Part shown: one piece after another, positions 42,805 through 54,187 of the stretch
Numbering within the stretch: position 1 is the stretch's first letter
Layout: every line of letters starts with the position of its first letter
Source: Acidobacteriota bacterium
Lineage (GTDB): Bacteria; Acidobacteriota; Blastocatellia; HR10
Direction: 5' to 3'
NCBI GenBank assembly: GCA_030550025.1
Contig: JAUQQC010000001.1
Coordinates: 310,001 to 374,000, forward strand
Length of the DNA: 64,000 nucleotides
Translations under genes and position numbers: made by a program
Notes under the pieces: generated by a model
Database searches by the model: none
Seen by the model: the letters and a program-made list of their open reading frames with translations, nothing else
Told to the model about the DNA's origin: nothing

Positions 42805-45800
42805 ATGGAAGTGGTGGAGAAAGGGAGCGGAGCACCTTGGAATATAGCCGCGCTGCGGGAGCGTTTGGCCGAGCAGCGCGGTCGGGTCTTTTGGCGGAGT
42901 TTGGAGGAGCTGGCGGAGGATCAGGCATTCGTTCAATTTTTGAAGAGCGAATTTCCGACGCCGCCTCCGGCGGAGGTGGATCGGCGCACGTTCTTGAAGC
43001 TGATGGGAGCGTCGCTCGCGCTCGCGGGGCTCTCTTCGGCGTGCACGCGGCAGCCGACCGAGCAGATCTTCCCTTATACGCGGGCGCCGGAGGAGATCAT
43101 TCCCGGCAGGCCGCTCTTCTATGCGACGGCGGTGACACTTGGGGGATTCGCCTACGGTGTGCTCGTCGAGAGCCACATGGGACGGCCGACCAAGATCGAG
43201 GGGAATCCGCAGCATCCGGCGAGCTTGGGCGCAACGGACGTCTTCGCGCAAGCTTCGATTCTCACGCTCTATGATCCCGATCGTTCGCAAGTCGTCTTGT
43301 ATCGCGGAGGGATCAATGCATGGGCGGCGTTCTGGGGGGCGTTAACGATCGAGCGGGAGCGATGGCGAATGACGCGCGGGGCTGGCATGCGCATTCTGAC
43401 GGAGACGGTGACCTCGCCGACGCTGGCGGATCAACTGCGGCAAGTGCTCGCCCTCTTTCCGGAAGCGCGGTGGCATCAGTACGAACCCGTCTCGCGGGAT
43501 CATCAGAAGGTGGGAGCGCGTCTGGCCTTCGGTCGCGTCGTCGAGGCACAGTATCGCCTGCGAGAGGCGCGCGTGGTGCTCTCGCTGGAGGCGGATTTTC
43601 TGGCGTGGGGGCCGGACCATCTTCGACAGGCGCGCGAGTTCATCGCGCGACGGCGTGCGGAGACGGAACCGGCCGAGTGGAATCGCCTCTACGTGTTTGA
43701 GAGCACGCCATCACTGACGGGCGCGATGGCCGATCATCGGTTCCCAGTGCGATCGAGTGCGATCGAGGCGATCGCGCGGGCGCTCGCGCGACGATTAGGG
43801 CTGCCGGTGCCGGAGCCAGACTTGGCGTCCTTTGGGATTGATCCGCGCCTTGTGGAGGCGCTCGCGCGCGATCTGGAGCGGCATCGCGGAGAGAGCCTCG
43901 TGCTCGTTGGCGAGACGCAGCCGCCGCTTGTGCACGCGCTCGGACATGCGCTGAACCAAGTGTTGGGAAATGTCGGACGAACGGTCATCTATGTTGAGCC
44001 TGTGGAAGCGGAGCCGATCGAACACGTGGCGTCGCTCCGGGAGCTGGCCGAGGATATGGAGGCCGGGCGCGTGGACGCGCTCTTCATCTTGGGGGCGAAT
44101 CCGGTGTACACGGCGCCGGTTGATCTCGATTTCGCTGAACGGATGGATCGCGTTCGCCTGCGCGTCCATCTGGGGCTATATGAGGATGAGACGGCGCAGC
44201 TCTGCCACTGGCATCTCCCGGAGAGTCATTTCCTGGAGGCCTGGAGCGATGGGCGCGCGCCAGATGGGACGGTCACCATCCTGCAGCCGCTCATTGCGCC
44301 GCTTTACGAGACGCGCTCGGCACACGAAGTGTTAGCCGCGCTCCTTGGGCAAGCCGAGCGTCCCGGCTATGAGATCGTGCGCGAGTATTGGCGACGGCAG
44401 TTCCAGGCGGGTCGAGTCGGGGGATTCTCCGATTTCGAGACGTTTTGGCGAATGGCGCTGCACGAAGGAGTGGTCCCCGGGACGAACCCTCCCCCCACCT
44501 CGGTCTCCTTACAATGGGCGGCGATCGCGGTGGAGTTGGCGAAGCGTCCAGCGCGCGCCCCTGAAGGGATTGAGATCGTCTTCCGTCCGGATCCAACCGT
44601 TTGGGATGGGCGCTTCGCGAATAATGGATGGTTGCAGGAGTTGCCGAAGCCCATCACGAAGCTGACGTGGGAGAACGCGGCGATGATCTCGCCGGCGTTG
44701 GCCGAACGCTTGGGGGTGAAGAACGGAGAGGTCATCGAGTTGCAGCGTGGAGATCGTCGAGTGCTCGCCCCGGTGTGGATCCTGCCGGGACAGGCGCCGG
44801 AGACGGTGACCGTGCACCTCGGCTATGGGCGATGGCGCGCCGGACGCGTGGGGTCGCATTTGGGGGTCAACGCCTATCGCCTGCGCACATCGGAAGCGCC
44901 CTGGTTCGAGGTGGGGATCGAGATTCGCCGAACCGATCGCCATCATGAGCTTGTCAGCACGCAGGATCATCACAGCATGGAAGGGCGACATTTGGTGCGC
45001 GTGGCGACGCTCGATGACTATCGGCGGAACCCGCGATTCGTGAAAGAGCTCGGACATGATCCACCGCCTGATCTCACGCTCTATCCCGAGCATCGGTACG
45101 ACGGCTATTCCTGGGGGATGGTCATCGACCTGAACGCTTGCATCGGCTGCAATGCGTGCATCATCGCCTGTCAGGCCGAGAACAATATCCCCGTCGTCGG
45201 GAAGCGCGAGGTGAAAATCGGGCGCGAGATGCATTGGATTCGCATCGACCGATATTTCGAGGGGCGCGATCTGGAGCGCCCGGACATCTACCATCAGCCC
45301 GTCCTCTGCATGCATTGCGACCATGCGCCATGCGAGGTCGTGTGTCCGACGGGAGCGACGGTTCATAGCCACGAGGGCTTGAACCAGATGACCTACAATC
45401 GGTGCGTGGGGACGCGCTATTGCTCGAACAATTGTCCGTACAAAGTGCGCCGGTTCAATTTCCGACTCTACGCGGACTGGGCGACGGAGACATTGAAGAT
45501 GCAACGGAATCCCGATGTGACCGTGCGCAGTCGCGGCGTCATGGAGAAGTGCACCTACTGCGTGCAGCGAATCAATGCCGCGCGCATCGAGGCGAAGAAG
45601 CAGGATCGGGCAATTCGGGATGGGGAAGTCGTGACGGCGTGTCAGCAGGCCTGTCCGACCGAGGCGATCGTCTTCGGGAACCTGAACGATCCCGAGAGTC
45701 GCGTGGCGCGGTGGAAGGCGCATGTGCTCAACTACGGGATTCTGACCGAATTGAACACGCGACCGCGCACGACCTATCTGGCGCGATTGCGCAATCCGAA

Positions 45801-45840
45801 TCCGGAAGTGGCGGCGCTTTTGGAAGAGGGGAAGTCATGA
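42805..45840 (+). CDS. actB: Alternative complex III iron-sulfur/molybdopterin-like subunit
   Basis: A 1011-residue fused protein. A twin-arginine-type region [21 protein letters not shown] (about 65-85) is followed by a molybdopterin-oxidoreductase-like domain (about 90-740) that lacks a clear cofactor-binding Cys. A ferredoxin-like domain (about 765-980) follows with four cysteine clusters, including [24 protein letters not shown] and CTYC, for three [4Fe-4S] and one [3Fe-4S] cluster. In ACIII it links quinol oxidation to the haem subunits. Start 42805 follows GTGAGGGGG; alternatives are GTG at 42811 or 42814. The stop overlaps actC in an ATGA. Confidence 0.97.
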   Translation: MEVVEKGSGAPWNIAALRERLAEQRGRVFWRSLEELAEDQAFVQFLKSEFPTPPPAEVDRRTFLKLMGASLALAGLSSACTRQPTEQIFPYTRAPEEIIPGRPLFYATAVTLGGFAYGVLVESHMGRPTKIEGNPQHPASLGATDVFAQASILTLYDPDRSQVVLYRGGINAWAAFWGALTIERERWRMTRGAGMRILTETVTSPTLADQLRQVLALFPEARWHQYEPVSRDHQKVGARLAFGRVVEAQYRLREARVVLSLEADFLAWGPDHLRQAREFIARRRAETEPAEWNRLYVFESTPSLTGAMADHRFPVRSSAIEAIARALARRLGLPVPEPDLASFGIDPRLVEALARDLERHRGESLVLVGETQPPLVHALGHALNQVLGNVGRTVIYVEPVEAEPIEHVASLRELAEDMEAGRVDALFILGANPVYTAPVDLDFAERMDRVRLRVHLGLYEDETAQLCHWHLPESHFLEAWSDGRAPDGTVTILQPLIAPLYETRSAHEVLAALLGQAERPGYEIVREYWRRQFQAGRVGGFSDFETFWRMALHEGVVPGTNPPPTSVSLQWAAIAVELAKRPARAPEGIEIVFRPDPTVWDGRFANNGWLQELPKPITKLTWENAAMISPALAERLGVKNGEVIELQRGDRRVLAPVWILPGQAPETVTVHLGYGRWRAGRVGSHLGVNAYRLRTSEAPWFEVGIEIRRTDRHHELVSTQDHHSMEGRHLVRVATLDDYRRNPRFVKELGHDPPPDLTLYPEHRYDGYSWGMVIDLNACIGCNACIIACQAENNIPVVGKREVKIGREMHWIRIDRYFEGRDLERPDIYHQPVLCMHCDHAPCEVVCPTGATVHSHEGLNQMTYNRCVGTRYCSNNCPYKVRRFNFRLYADWATETLKMQRNPDVTVRSRGVMEKCTYCVQRINAARIEAKKQDRAIRDGEVVTACQQACPTEAIVFGNLNDPESRVARWKAHVLNYGILTELNTRPRTTYLARLRNPNPEVAALLEEGKS

Positions 45841-47267
45841 GCGAAGAGAAGGGGCCAAGGGTGGAGATGGCGACGCCGTTTGATCCGCGTGCGGCGATCT
45901 TGGCGCCCGGGCACACGTACGCTTCGATCACGGATAAGATCAGTGCCCTCGTGCTCACGCGGCGCACACCGCGCGGATGGTTTTTGGGGTTCACGATCGC
46001 GTTCCTTTTGCTCATGCTCTTGCTGTTCACGGCGGCATATCTGCTGGCGACGGGAGTGGGCATTTGGGGCGTCACGGTCCCCGTCGGTTGGGGATTCGAC
46101 ATCATCAACTTCGTCTGGTGGATTGGGATCGGGCATGCGGGGACACTGATCTCTGCGATCCTTCTGCTGCTGCGGCAGCGGTGGCGGACCTCGATCAATC
46201 GCTTCGCCGAAGCCATGACGCTCTTCGCCGTCGCGTGCGCCGGACTCTATCCCTTGCTGCACATGGGGCGACCGTGGCTCTTCTACTGGCTCCTGCCCTA
46301 TCCGAACACGATGGGGACGTGGCCGCAGCCGCGCAGCCCCTTGGTGTGGGACGTCTTCGCCATCACGACGTATGCGACGGTCTCGTTCTTGTTCTGGTTC
46401 ATTGGTTTGATCCCCGATCTGGCGACATTGCGGGATCGGGCGCGGCGGCGGTTCTGGCGCATTCTCTACGGATTCCTGGCCATGGGATGGCGAGGATCGG
46501 CGCGCCATTGGGCGCGGTATGAGATGGCGTATCTGCTGCTGGCGGGATTGGCGACGCCGCTGGTCGTCTCCGTGCATACGGTCGTGAGCTTTGATTTCGC
46601 CATCTCGATCATCCCGGGATGGCATGCCACGATCTTCCCGCCGTATTTCGTCGCCGGAGCGATTTATTCCGGTTTCGCCATGGTGGTGACGTTGGCCATT
46701 CCGCTCCGAAAGTTCTATGAGCTCGAGGACTTCATCACGATGAAGCATCTGGACAATATGGCCAAGATCATGCTCGCGACGGGATTGATCGTCGGCTATG
46801 GTTACATGATGGAAGCCTTCATGGCGTGGTACAGCGGGAATCCGTATGAGCGCTATATGATCCTCAATCGGTTGCGCGGTCCGTATGCGCCCGTCTACTG
46901 GGCGCTGCTTGTGTGCAATGTCGGGGTATTACAGGCGCTCTGGTCGGCGCGCGTGCGACGGAACGTGCGGGCGCTCTTTGCGATCGCGCTCGTCGTGAAC
47001 GTGGGGATGTGGTTGGAACGATTCGTCATCGTCGTGACGAGCTTGCATCGGGATTTCCTTCCCTCGTCGTGGGGGATGTATCGGCCGACGATCTTCGATT
47101 GGACGATGTTCCTGGGCTCGATCGGGCTCTTCCTGACGTTGATGTTTCTGTTCATTCGATTGCTGCCGGTCATCTCGATCTTCGAGATGCGGGCGCTATT
47201 GCCGGAGACGGCTCCGACCCCGGGCGGGGGGACGATGCGGCCGGCGGAAGCGCCGACGACGTCGTGA
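45837..47267 (+). CDS. actC: Alternative complex III NrfD-like membrane subunit
   Basis: A 476-residue integral membrane protein of the NrfD/PsrC type with about ten transmembrane helices, starting at about residue 45. It contains [14 protein letters not shown] and the conserved [19 protein letters not shown] segment of quinol-binding ACIII subunits. It is where menaquinol or ubiquinol is oxidised. The ATG at 45837 overlaps the actB stop. ActF is its paralogue in the same operon. It is followed by actD after 15 bases. Confidence 0.97.
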   Translation: MSEEKGPRVEMATPFDPRAAILAPGHTYASITDKISALVLTRRTPRGWFLGFTIAFLLLMLLLFTAAYLLATGVGIWGVTVPVGWGFDIINFVWWIGIGHAGTLISAILLLLRQRWRTSINRFAEAMTLFAVACAGLYPLLHMGRPWLFYWLLPYPNTMGTWPQPRSPLVWDVFAITTYATVSFLFWFIGLIPDLATLRDRARRRFWRILYGFLAMGWRGSARHWARYEMAYLLLAGLATPLVVSVHTVVSFDFAISIIPGWHATIFPPYFVAGAIYSGFAMVVTLAIPLRKFYELEDFITMKHLDNMAKIMLATGLIVGYGYMMEAFMAWYSGNPYERYMILNRLRGPYAPVYWALLVCNVGVLQALWSARVRRNVRALFAIALVVNVGMWLERFVIVVTSLHRDFLPSSWGMYRPTIFDWTMFLGSIGLFLTLMFLFIRLLPVISIFEMRALLPETAPTPGGGTMRPAEAPTTS

Positions 47268-47282
47268 GCGAGGGGGGATTAC

Positions 47283-47822
47283 ATGTCCGAACGTACGGAC
47301 CTCTACGGATTGCTGGCCGAGTTCGATGCTCCGGAGAAGGTCGTGGCAGCGGCGCAACGCGCATACGCCGAGGGGTATCGGCAGATGGATGCCTACACGC
47401 CTTTCCCCGTCGAGGGCCTGGCTGAGGCCATTGGCTTTCACCGCACGCGCTTGCCGATGATCGTCTTGCTCGGCGGGCTCTTCGGCGGCGCGCTCGGCTA
47501 CGCCCTCCTTTACTATGCCGAGGTCATTGACTATCCACTGATCGTCGGCGGGAAGCCCTTTCACAGCTGGCCGGCGTTCATTCCCATCGTCTTTGAGACG
47601 ACGATCTTCTTCGCTGCGCTCTCGGCCGTTTTGGGCATGCTCGCGCTGAACGGGTTGCCGATGCCGTATCATCCGGTCTTCAACGTACCGCGCTTCGCAC
47701 TGGCCAGTCGCGATCGCTTCTTCCTTCTGATCGAAGCGCGCGATCCGAAGTTCGATCGGGAAGCCACGCGCCGCTTCTTGGAGGCGCTCGGGGCTGATGG
47801 AGTTTGGGAGGTGGAGCCGTGA
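47283..47822 (+). CDS. actD: Alternative complex III subunit ActD (DUF3341)
   Basis: A 179-residue membrane protein with a soluble ferredoxin-like N-terminal part (LYGLLAEFDAPEKVVAAAQRAY) and two transmembrane helices (about 58-78 and 97-120). It also has the conserved PMPYHPVFN segment and a C-terminal EARDPKFD region. It matches DUF3341, the ActD subunit. The stop overlaps actE in a GTGA. It is a structural subunit without cofactors. Confidence 0.95.
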   Translation: MSERTDLYGLLAEFDAPEKVVAAAQRAYAEGYRQMDAYTPFPVEGLAEAIGFHRTRLPMIVLLGGLFGGALGYALLYYAEVIDYPLIVGGKPFHSWPAFIPIVFETTIFFAALSAVLGMLALNGLPMPYHPVFNVPRFALASRDRFFLLIEARDPKFDREATRRFLEALGADGVWEVEP

Positions 47823-48430
47823 GGGAGGTCACTCGGCGTGCAAGCGTATGCGCACGAGGCTGGTTGGGGATGGGATTTCTCCTCGTGCTCGCTCTCGCCG
47901 GGAGCGCGTGTCGCCAAGATATGCATGATCAACCGAGATATAAGCCGTTGGCCGGAAGTGCCTTCTTTGAGGATGGTCGGGCGTCGCGTCCCTTGGTCGA
48001 GGGGACGATCCCCCGCGGCTATGTGAAGACGGATGGGCATCTGTATACGGGCAAGGTGAATGGTCGGCTCGCGGAGACGTTCCCCTTTCCCATCACGCGT
48101 CCGGTCCTCGAGCGCGGGAGGGAGCGTTACGACATCTTCTGTGCGCCATGCCACGGGCGCGATGGCTATGGCGAGGGGATCATCGTTCAGCGAGGATTCC
48201 GTCGGCCGCCGTCGTTTCATACGGAGCGCTTGCGACAGGCTCCGGTCGGCCATTTCTTCGACGTCATCACCAATGGCTTCGGGACGATGTACGGCTATGC
48301 ATCGCGCATTCGGCCGGAGGATCGTTGGGCGATCGTCGCCTACGTTCGTGCCTTGCAGCTCAGCCAGAACGCGACGCTTTCGGATGTGCCGCCGGCCGAG
48401 CGTCGCCGCTTGATCGGAGGGGGGGAATGA
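47819..48430 (+). CDS. actE: Alternative complex III monohaem cytochrome c subunit
   Basis: A 203-residue protein. An N-terminal hydrophobic segment ends in LAGSAC, a possible lipobox, so it may be a lipoprotein. It has one haem motif, CAPCHG, at about residue 110 and a later Met (in GTMYGYA) as a likely axial ligand. The preceding ACIII signature FFEDGRASRPLVEGTIPRG is complete. GTG 47819 is the likely start: it overlaps the actD stop and has GGAGGTGG upstream. ActE passes electrons towards the oxidase in the same operon. Confidence 0.95.
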   Translation: MREVTRRASVCARGWLGMGFLLVLALAGSACRQDMHDQPRYKPLAGSAFFEDGRASRPLVEGTIPRGYVKTDGHLYTGKVNGRLAETFPFPITRPVLERGRERYDIFCAPCHGRDGYGEGIIVQRGFRRPPSFHTERLRQAPVGHFFDVITNGFGTMYGYASRIRPEDRWAIVAYVRALQLSQNATLSDVPPAERRRLIGGGE

Positions 48431-49581
48431 TGAAGCTCGAAACGCTGCCGCGTCGCGCCGTGAGCGTTGGCCTCGCAGGACTCTCGCTGGCGCTCATCGC
48501 GGCTTTCGGAGACCCCGAGCACTTCTGGCCATCGTATCTCTTCGCCCACCTCTTCTGGCTCGGGCTCTCGATCGGTTCGGCAGCTGTGGTGATGCTGCAT
48601 CATCTGACCGGTGGCCGTTGGGGATTCGCCATCCGCCGCGTCTTGGAAGCGGGAGCGCGAACGATCCCGCTGATGGCGGTGCTCTTCGTCCCCATCTTCT
48701 TCGGACTCTCCCACCTTTACGAGTGGACGCATGCGGAGGTCGTCGCCGCCGACGAGGTCCTTCGACACAAGAGCCGATATTTAAACGTCCCCTTCTTCTC
48801 CCTTCGCGCCGTCCTCTATTTCGTCGTGTGGATCGCGCTGGCGCATCTGGTGACGAAATGGTCCTACGGACAGGATCGCACAGGGGATCCCCGACTGAGC
48901 CAGCGGATACGAACACTCGCTGGGCCGGGCCTCGTCCTCTATGGAGGGACGATCACCTTCGCAGCGGTGGATTGGGTGATGTCGTTGGAACCACACTGGT
49001 ATTCGACGATCTACGGGATCAAGTTCATCCTCGGGCAAGTACTCACAGCGTTCGCCGCAGCGATCCTCCTCGCGGCGTGGCTCTCGCGCACTCGGCCGCT
49101 GTCAGAAATTGCGACGAGCGATGCGTTCCACGATTTGGGAAACCTCCTTCTCGCGTTCGTGATGCTATGGGCGTATGTCACCTTCTCGCAGTTCCTCATC
49201 ATCTGGTCGGGGAACCTGCCGGAGGAAATCCCGTGGTATTTGCGCCGAACGCAGGGGCGATGGGAGGTGGTGGCCGGACTGATGGTCGTCTTCCATTTCT
49301 TGATCCCGTTTCTGTTGTTGCTCTCTCGCGCGGTGAAGCGAAACGTGCGGACGCTCGCGGCCCTGTCGGGGATGATTTTGATCATGCGCGTGGTGGACCT
49401 CTATTGGATCATCATGCCAGCGTTCGAGGAGCGGGGGATTGGGCTCCATTGGTCGAACGCGGCCGCGTTTTTCGGAATCGGGGGGCTCTGGTTCGCTCTC
49501 TGGGCGAGGGAAGCGGCGCGGCATGAGCTGATCCCGGTCCACGATCTCGGAGGATTGGGGGAGCGAGCTTCTCATGGGTGA
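48427..49581 (+). CDS. actF: Alternative complex III membrane subunit ActF
   Basis: A 384-residue integral membrane protein with about ten transmembrane helices, paralogous to ActC. It has the ActF-type segments LSHLYEWTHAE, VDWVMSLEPHWYSTIYG and FSQFLIIWSGNLPEEIPWY. It completes ActABCDEF. The ATG at 48427 overlaps the actE stop. The gene overlaps the next one by eight bases, so translation is coupled along this stretch. Confidence 0.95.
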   Translation: MMKLETLPRRAVSVGLAGLSLALIAAFGDPEHFWPSYLFAHLFWLGLSIGSAAVVMLHHLTGGRWGFAIRRVLEAGARTIPLMAVLFVPIFFGLSHLYEWTHAEVVAADEVLRHKSRYLNVPFFSLRAVLYFVVWIALAHLVTKWSYGQDRTGDPRLSQRIRTLAGPGLVLYGGTITFAAVDWVMSLEPHWYSTIYGIKFILGQVLTAFAAAILLAAWLSRTRPLSEIATSDAFHDLGNLLLAFVMLWAYVTFSQFLIIWSGNLPEEIPWYLRRTQGRWEVVAGLMVVFHFLIPFLLLLSRAVKRNVRTLAALSGMILIMRVVDLYWIIMPAFEERGIGLHWSNAAAFFGIGGLWFALWAREAARHELIPVHDLGGLGERASHG

Positions 49582-50032
49582 GACGACCGAACCGCGCTAT
49601 GAGAAACGGGATGTGAGCCTGCGACTGATCGTGGGCGTGATCTCAGGGTTAGCTGCCCTGACGGTGGGGGCCGTCCTCCTCATGTACGGGAGTTTCGCCT
49701 TCTTCCAGAAGCGTGCCGAACGAGCCATGGAGCCGCCTTCGCCCCTCCGCCAGGAGCGCGTGTTACCGCCTCCGCCGCGACTGCAGGTCGCTCCGGAACT
49801 GGAGTTGCAAGCGCTGCGTCAGCGGGAGGAGGAGCGGCTGAATACTTACGGATGGATCGATCGGGAAGCGGGCGTCGTTCGCATCCCGATCGAACAGGCG
49901 ATGGAGCTTCTCTTAAAACGTGGTGTCCTGGTTCGCCCTCGCGGCGAGGCGAGGGGATCTCCTTCACCTCCCGAAGGGGATCCTCGCGTTGGAGGGGACA
50001 CGGTGCGGGAGAACAGGGGAGAAGGACGATGA
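49574..50032 (+). CDS. Small single-span membrane protein in the ACIII operon
   Basis: A 152-residue protein with one transmembrane helix (about 19-43). A long Pro/Arg/Glu-rich tail includes RQEEERLNTYGWIDREAGVVRIPIEQAMELL (that is, NTYGW and RIPIEQAM), a motif seen in cytochrome-oxidase-linked small proteins, and ends in low-complexity sequence. It begins inside actF and ends overlapping the SCO gene (ATGA), so it is part of the respiratory operon. Its position resembles ActG of some ACIII complexes, but I cannot show homology. It may be an assembly factor or structural subunit. Confidence 0.8.
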   Translation: MGETTEPRYEKRDVSLRLIVGVISGLAALTVGAVLLMYGSFAFFQKRAERAMEPPSPLRQERVLPPPPRLQVAPELELQALRQREEERLNTYGWIDREAGVVRIPIEQAMELLLKRGVLVRPRGEARGSPSPPEGDPRVGGDTVRENRGEGR

Positions 50033-50886
50033 GGATCTCAAGGAGTCGCGTTCGCGCGAGGTCGTGGGCGAGCCTCGGCCTGATGTTGGCCTGGAGCTTT
50101 GGGTTTTCGCTCATCGGCCAGGGACGAGGGCAAAGCCTGCCGTCGGGGCAACCGACGCCGATCCTGCGACAGGTCGGCATTGACCAGAAGCTCGATGCGC
50201 AAATTCCGCTCGATCTCGTTTTCCGCGATGAACAAGGGCGTGCCGTCTCGCTCCGCGAATATTTCGGCGAGAAGCCGGTCATTCTCGCGCTCGTCTACTA
50301 CGAATGTCCGATGCTCTGCACGCTCATTTTGAACGGATTGTTACGGAGCCTGCGCGCGCTCTCCCTCACTGTGGGGAAGGACTTCACGGTCCTGACCGTC
50401 AGCTTCGATCCGCGCGAAGGACCAGAGCTGGCGGCGGCCAAGAAGCGCGCGTACGTGCGAAGCTATGGGCGTCCAGAGGCTGAATGGGGATGGCACTTCC
50501 TGACTGGGGAGGAAGCGGCGATTCGGCGGCTGACGGAAGCCGTCGGCTTCCGCTACGCCTTCGACCCGGAGACCGGACAGTTCGCGCACGCCAGCGGGAT
50601 CATGGTCCTCACGCCGCAGGGACGTATCGCTCGATACTTCTATGGAATCGAGTATGCCCCGCGAGACCTGCGCTTCGGTTTGATCGAAGCGGCGCAAGGG
50701 AGAATCGGCTCGCCGGTGGATCAGATCTTGCTCTACTGTTACCACTATGATCCGAAGACGGGCAAATATAGCCTGCTTGTCATGAACGTCCTTCGGCTGG
50801 CCGGTGTGGCGACCGTGCTCGCTCTGGGGGGATTCATGTTCGTGATGTTCCGCCGAGATCGGCGAAAGAAGCGGGTGTTGGAATAA
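50029..50886 (+). CDS. SCO1/SenC-type copper chaperone
   Basis: A 285-residue protein with an N-terminal signal or anchor (about 14-32). The SCO thioredoxin-fold domain shows GEKPVILALVYYECPMLCTL (CxxxC copper motif), TVSFDPREGP and the later His in FAHASGIMVL, followed by a C-terminal transmembrane helix (about 255-275). SCO proteins deliver copper to the CuA site of subunit II, encoded next. The ATG at 50029 overlaps the preceding TGA and has GAAGGA upstream. The gap to coxB is 11 bases. Confidence 0.94.
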   Translation: MRISRSRVRARSWASLGLMLAWSFGFSLIGQGRGQSLPSGQPTPILRQVGIDQKLDAQIPLDLVFRDEQGRAVSLREYFGEKPVILALVYYECPMLCTLILNGLLRSLRALSLTVGKDFTVLTVSFDPREGPELAAAKKRAYVRSYGRPEAEWGWHFLTGEEAAIRRLTEAVGFRYAFDPETGQFAHASGIMVLTPQGRIARYFYGIEYAPRDLRFGLIEAAQGRIGSPVDQILLYCYHYDPKTGKYSLLVMNVLRLAGVATVLALGGFMFVMFRRDRRKKRVLE

Positions 50887-50897
50887 AGGGGGGAGTC

Positions 50898-51857
50898 ATG
50901 TGGGAGAACTTTCCGCTTCTGCCTAAGCGCGCTTCCACATTCGCGCCTGGGGTGGATGCGCTCTACGGATTCCTGGTCGGTATGAGCCTTTTCTTCATCG
51001 CCCTCATCTTCATCTTGATCACGGTCTTCGCGATCAAATATCGGCGGCGTTCGGCAGAGGAGGTGCCGCCGCCGGTGCGTGGTTCGCTCCTGCTGGAGAT
51101 CATTTGGATCGTTGTCCCCTTGGGGCTGGTACTGGCGATCTTCGGTTGGGGAGCGGCGTTGTATTTCAAGATGTACGGGCGCGCGCCCGCGGAAGCGCTC
51201 GAAGTCTACGTCGTCGGGAAGCAGTGGATGTGGCACATTCAACATCCGACCGGTCAGCGGGAGATCAACGAGCTACACATTCCGGCCGGTCGCCCGATTA
51301 AACTGACGATGACGACCGAGGACGTGATCCACAGCTTCTACATCCCCGACTTTCGCGTGAAGAAGGACGTCGTGCCGGGCCGATACACGAGCGTGTGGTT
51401 CGAGGCGACACGGCCGGGGCGATATCGCCTCTTCTGTGCCGAATATTGCGGCACGAAGCACTCGGAGATGACCGGGTGGGTTATCGTCATGGAACCGGTT
51501 GAGTATCAGAATTGGCTGAGCAGCGGAGGCGGTGGACGCGTGGAATCGCTCGCGCAAGCCGGGGAGCGCCTCTTTCAACAGTTGGCCTGTGACGCCTGTC
51601 ATCGCGAGGATGAAGGGGGGCTTGGCCCACCGCTGCGTGGGCTCTTCGGGCGTCCGGTGATGCTCGCCGATGGGCGGACGGTCGTGGCCGATGAAGCATA
51701 TCTGCGAGAATCCATCTTGAATCCGGACGCGAAGATCGTCGCCGGGTTTCCCTCGCCGTCGAGCATGCCGACCTATCAAGGGCAGATCACCGAAGAGCAA
51801 TTGTTGCAGCTTGTGGCTTATCTCAAGTCGCTTGGGGAAGGGGGAGGACAGCGATGA
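50898..51857 (+). CDS. coxB: caa3 oxidase subunit II with fused cytochrome c
   Basis: A 319-residue subunit II. Two N-terminal transmembrane helices (about 23-45 and 65-90) are followed by the cupredoxin domain with the CuA ligands [12 protein letters not shown] plus an upstream His in [10 protein letters not shown], and a C-terminal cytochrome c domain with CDACHRED. The haem c identifies the caa3 class, in which electrons arrive directly from ACIII or a soluble cytochrome. The stop overlaps the subunit I start (ATGA). Confidence 0.97.
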   Translation: MWENFPLLPKRASTFAPGVDALYGFLVGMSLFFIALIFILITVFAIKYRRRSAEEVPPPVRGSLLLEIIWIVVPLGLVLAIFGWGAALYFKMYGRAPAEALEVYVVGKQWMWHIQHPTGQREINELHIPAGRPIKLTMTTEDVIHSFYIPDFRVKKDVVPGRYTSVWFEATRPGRYRLFCAEYCGTKHSEMTGWVIVMEPVEYQNWLSSGGGGRVESLAQAGERLFQQLACDACHREDEGGLGPPLRGLFGRPVMLADGRTVVADEAYLRESILNPDAKIVAGFPSPSSMPTYQGQITEEQLLQLVAYLKSLGEGGGQR

Positions 51858-53488
51858 GTGCACCGATGGTGGAATCGCCGCGCGCCTGGCGCGTGAACTA
51901 TCTGAACGTGAGCTACGGGATCCGATCGTGGCTCTTCACGACCGACCATAAGCGGATCGCGCTGCTGTATTTGGTCTCGGTCACGCTCTTTTTCTTCCTC
52001 GGCGGATTCTTCGCCGTTTTGATTCGCTTGGAGTTGATGACGCCGCCGGGGGATCTGGTGCAATCGGAGACATACAATCGGCTCTTCACGATGCACGGCG
52101 TCATCATGATCTTCTTCTTCCTCATCCCGGCCATTCCGGCTGTGCTTGGGAATTTCTTGGTCCCGCTCATGATCGGGGCGCGGGATCTGGCCTTCCCGCG
52201 CTTGAACCTGTTGAGCTGGTACATCTACACGTTGGGGGGAGCGTTCACGCTGGCGGCGGCCATCTTCGGTGGGGTGGACACGGGATGGACGTTCTACACG
52301 CCCTACAGCAGCACGTATTCCAACTCGAACGTTATGCTCACGGCCGTGGGGATCTTCATCACGGGGTTCTCTTCGATCCTGACGGGACTGAACTTCTTGG
52401 TGACCATTCATAAGATGCGAGCGCCGGGGATGACGTGGTTTCGGCTTCCGCTCTTCATCTGGGCGCACTATGCGACGAGCATCATTATGATCCTGGGGAC
52501 GCCGGTGGTCGCCATCGCCATTCTGCTCGTGGGCTTGGAGCGGTTGTTCCACATCGGGATCTTCGATCCGAAGCTCGGGGGCGATCCCTTGCTCTTTCAG
52601 CATCTGTTTTGGTTCTACTCGCATCCGGCCGTGTACATCATGATCCTCCCGGCCATGGGGGTCATCAATGAATTGATCACCTGCTTCTCTCGGCGACGCA
52701 TTTTCGGATATTCCTTCATCGCCTTCTCCAGCATCGCCATCGCGACTCTCGGATTCCTCGTCTGGGGGCACCACATGTTTACGAGCGGGCAGTCCGTCTA
52801 TGCCGGCATGGTGTTCTCGGCGCTCACGATGCTCGTGGCGATTCCCTCGGCGGTGAAGGTGTTCAACTGGACGGCCACGCTGTATAAGGGCTCGGTCTCC
52901 TATCAGGCGCCGATGCTTTATGCGCTCGGTTTCATCGGGCTCTTCACGATCGGCGGGCTGACGGGGATCTTCCTGGCGACGCTGGCGGTGGACGTGCACG
53001 TGCACGACACGTATTTCGTCGTTGCGCATTTCCACTATATTATGGTCGGTGGGACGATCATGGCCTATTTGGGGGGATTGCACTATTGGTGGCCGAAGAT
53101 GACGGGGAAGATTTACCCGGAAGGATGGGCGCGCTTTGCCGCGCTTGTGATCTTCGTGGGGTTCAATCTCACGTTCTTCCCACAGTTCGTCCTCGGGTAT
53201 CTGGGGATGCCGCGCCGGTATCATGTGTATCCGGACGAATTCCAGGTGCTGAACGTCATGTCCTCGGCCGGTGCGTCGATTCTGGGTGTCGGGTACCTCA
53301 TCCCGATGATCTACTTCATCTGGTCGTTGCGCTATGGACCGATGGCGCCGGAGAACCCGTGGGGGGCGAAAGGCTTGGAGTGGCTCGTGCCTTCGCCGCC
53401 GCCTCCGCATAATTTCGACGTGACGCCAGTAGTCACGGGCGAGCCTTACGATTACTCGCCCGAATCGGAGAGAGAGCATGCGCGCTGA
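51854..53488 (+). CDS. coxA: caa3 oxidase subunit I (A2 type)
   Basis: A 544-residue haem-copper oxidase subunit I with twelve transmembrane helices. His ligands lie in FTMHGVIM (low-spin haem), WGHHMFTSG (CuB pair) and [11 protein letters not shown] (haem ligands). The active-site segment reads [13 protein letters not shown], that is, YSHPxVY. The Glu of the A1 D-channel (HPEVY) is replaced by Ala and preceded by Tyr-Ser, the signature of A2-type oxidases as in Rhodothermus and Thermus. It reduces oxygen to water and pumps protons. The gene overlaps both neighbours. Confidence 0.98.
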   Translation: MSAPMVESPRAWRVNYLNVSYGIRSWLFTTDHKRIALLYLVSVTLFFFLGGFFAVLIRLELMTPPGDLVQSETYNRLFTMHGVIMIFFFLIPAIPAVLGNFLVPLMIGARDLAFPRLNLLSWYIYTLGGAFTLAAAIFGGVDTGWTFYTPYSSTYSNSNVMLTAVGIFITGFSSILTGLNFLVTIHKMRAPGMTWFRLPLFIWAHYATSIIMILGTPVVAIAILLVGLERLFHIGIFDPKLGGDPLLFQHLFWFYSHPAVYIMILPAMGVINELITCFSRRRIFGYSFIAFSSIAIATLGFLVWGHHMFTSGQSVYAGMVFSALTMLVAIPSAVKVFNWTATLYKGSVSYQAPMLYALGFIGLFTIGGLTGIFLATLAVDVHVHDTYFVVAHFHYIMVGGTIMAYLGGLHYWWPKMTGKIYPEGWARFAALVIFVGFNLTFFPQFVLGYLGMPRRYHVYPDEFQVLNVMSSAGASILGVGYLIPMIYFIWSLRYGPMAPENPWGAKGLEWLVPSPPPPHNFDVTPVVTGEPYDYSPESEREHAR

Positions 53489-54173
53489 GATGTCCTCGAC
53501 CTCACCTTCGACGGCTTCGGCGACGTCCATCGCGTCGGGACGTTCGCCGCTCGCGCATCATTTCGACGACCTGGAGCAACAGTTCGAGGCCTCCACGCTC
53601 GGAATGTGGGTGTTCCTCATCACCGAGGTCATGTTCTTCGGCGGCCTGTTCGCCAGTTACGCCCTCTACCGGGCGCTTTATCCAGAAGGGTTTGCCGTGG
53701 CAAGCCGGCATCTCGATTATCGGCTCGGCGCCTTGAATACGGCGGTGCTCATCTGCAGCAGCCTGACGATGGCGCTCGCCGTGCGCAGCGCGCAACTGGG
53801 GCGGTCGCGTGCACTGCGGCTCTTTTTGGCCTTGACGATGGCCTTGGGATTGGTTTTTCTCGGAGTGAAGGTCATCGAGTACTCGCATAAGATTCACGAG
53901 CACCTTGTACCCGGGCCATCCTTCCGCTTTGAGGGCCCACAGGCGCGCGCGGCGCAGCTCTTCTTCTCCTTCTACTTCGCGATGACTGGGCTGCATGCTC
54001 TCCACATGGTCGTGGGGATCGGCGTGCTCGCCGTCCTCTGGATTCTGGCGTGGCGCGGGCGCTTCTCGCCGCAGTATTACACGCCGGTGGAGGTCGCCGG
54101 ACTCTACTGGCATTTCGTGGACGTCGTGTGGATTTATCTCTTCCCGTTGCTGTATCTGATCAGCCGGACATAA
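53478..54173 (+). CDS. coxC: Cytochrome oxidase subunit III
   Basis: A 231-residue subunit III with a soluble Ser/Thr-rich N-terminus (about 1-30) and five transmembrane helices. It includes [33 protein letters not shown] and [18 protein letters not shown], all family signatures. It starts at ATG 53478, inside the end of coxA, with a GGAGAGAGAG site. It stabilises the proton-uptake pathway of the oxidase. Confidence 0.97.
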   Translation: MRAEMSSTSPSTASATSIASGRSPLAHHFDDLEQQFEASTLGMWVFLITEVMFFGGLFASYALYRALYPEGFAVASRHLDYRLGALNTAVLICSSLTMALAVRSAQLGRSRALRLFLALTMALGLVFLGVKVIEYSHKIHEHLVPGPSFRFEGPQARAAQLFFSFYFAMTGLHALHMVVGIGVLAVLWILAWRGRFSPQYYTPVEVAGLYWHFVDVVWIYLFPLLYLISRT

Positions 54174-54187
54174 GAGAGGGAGGAGCT

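Noticed and set aside
51818-53530. 570-codon frame antisense to cytochrome oxidase subunit I
   Set aside because: The composition is dominated by Arg, His, Asp and Glu, as expected from reading hydrophobic codons on the opposite strand. Subunit I is certain.
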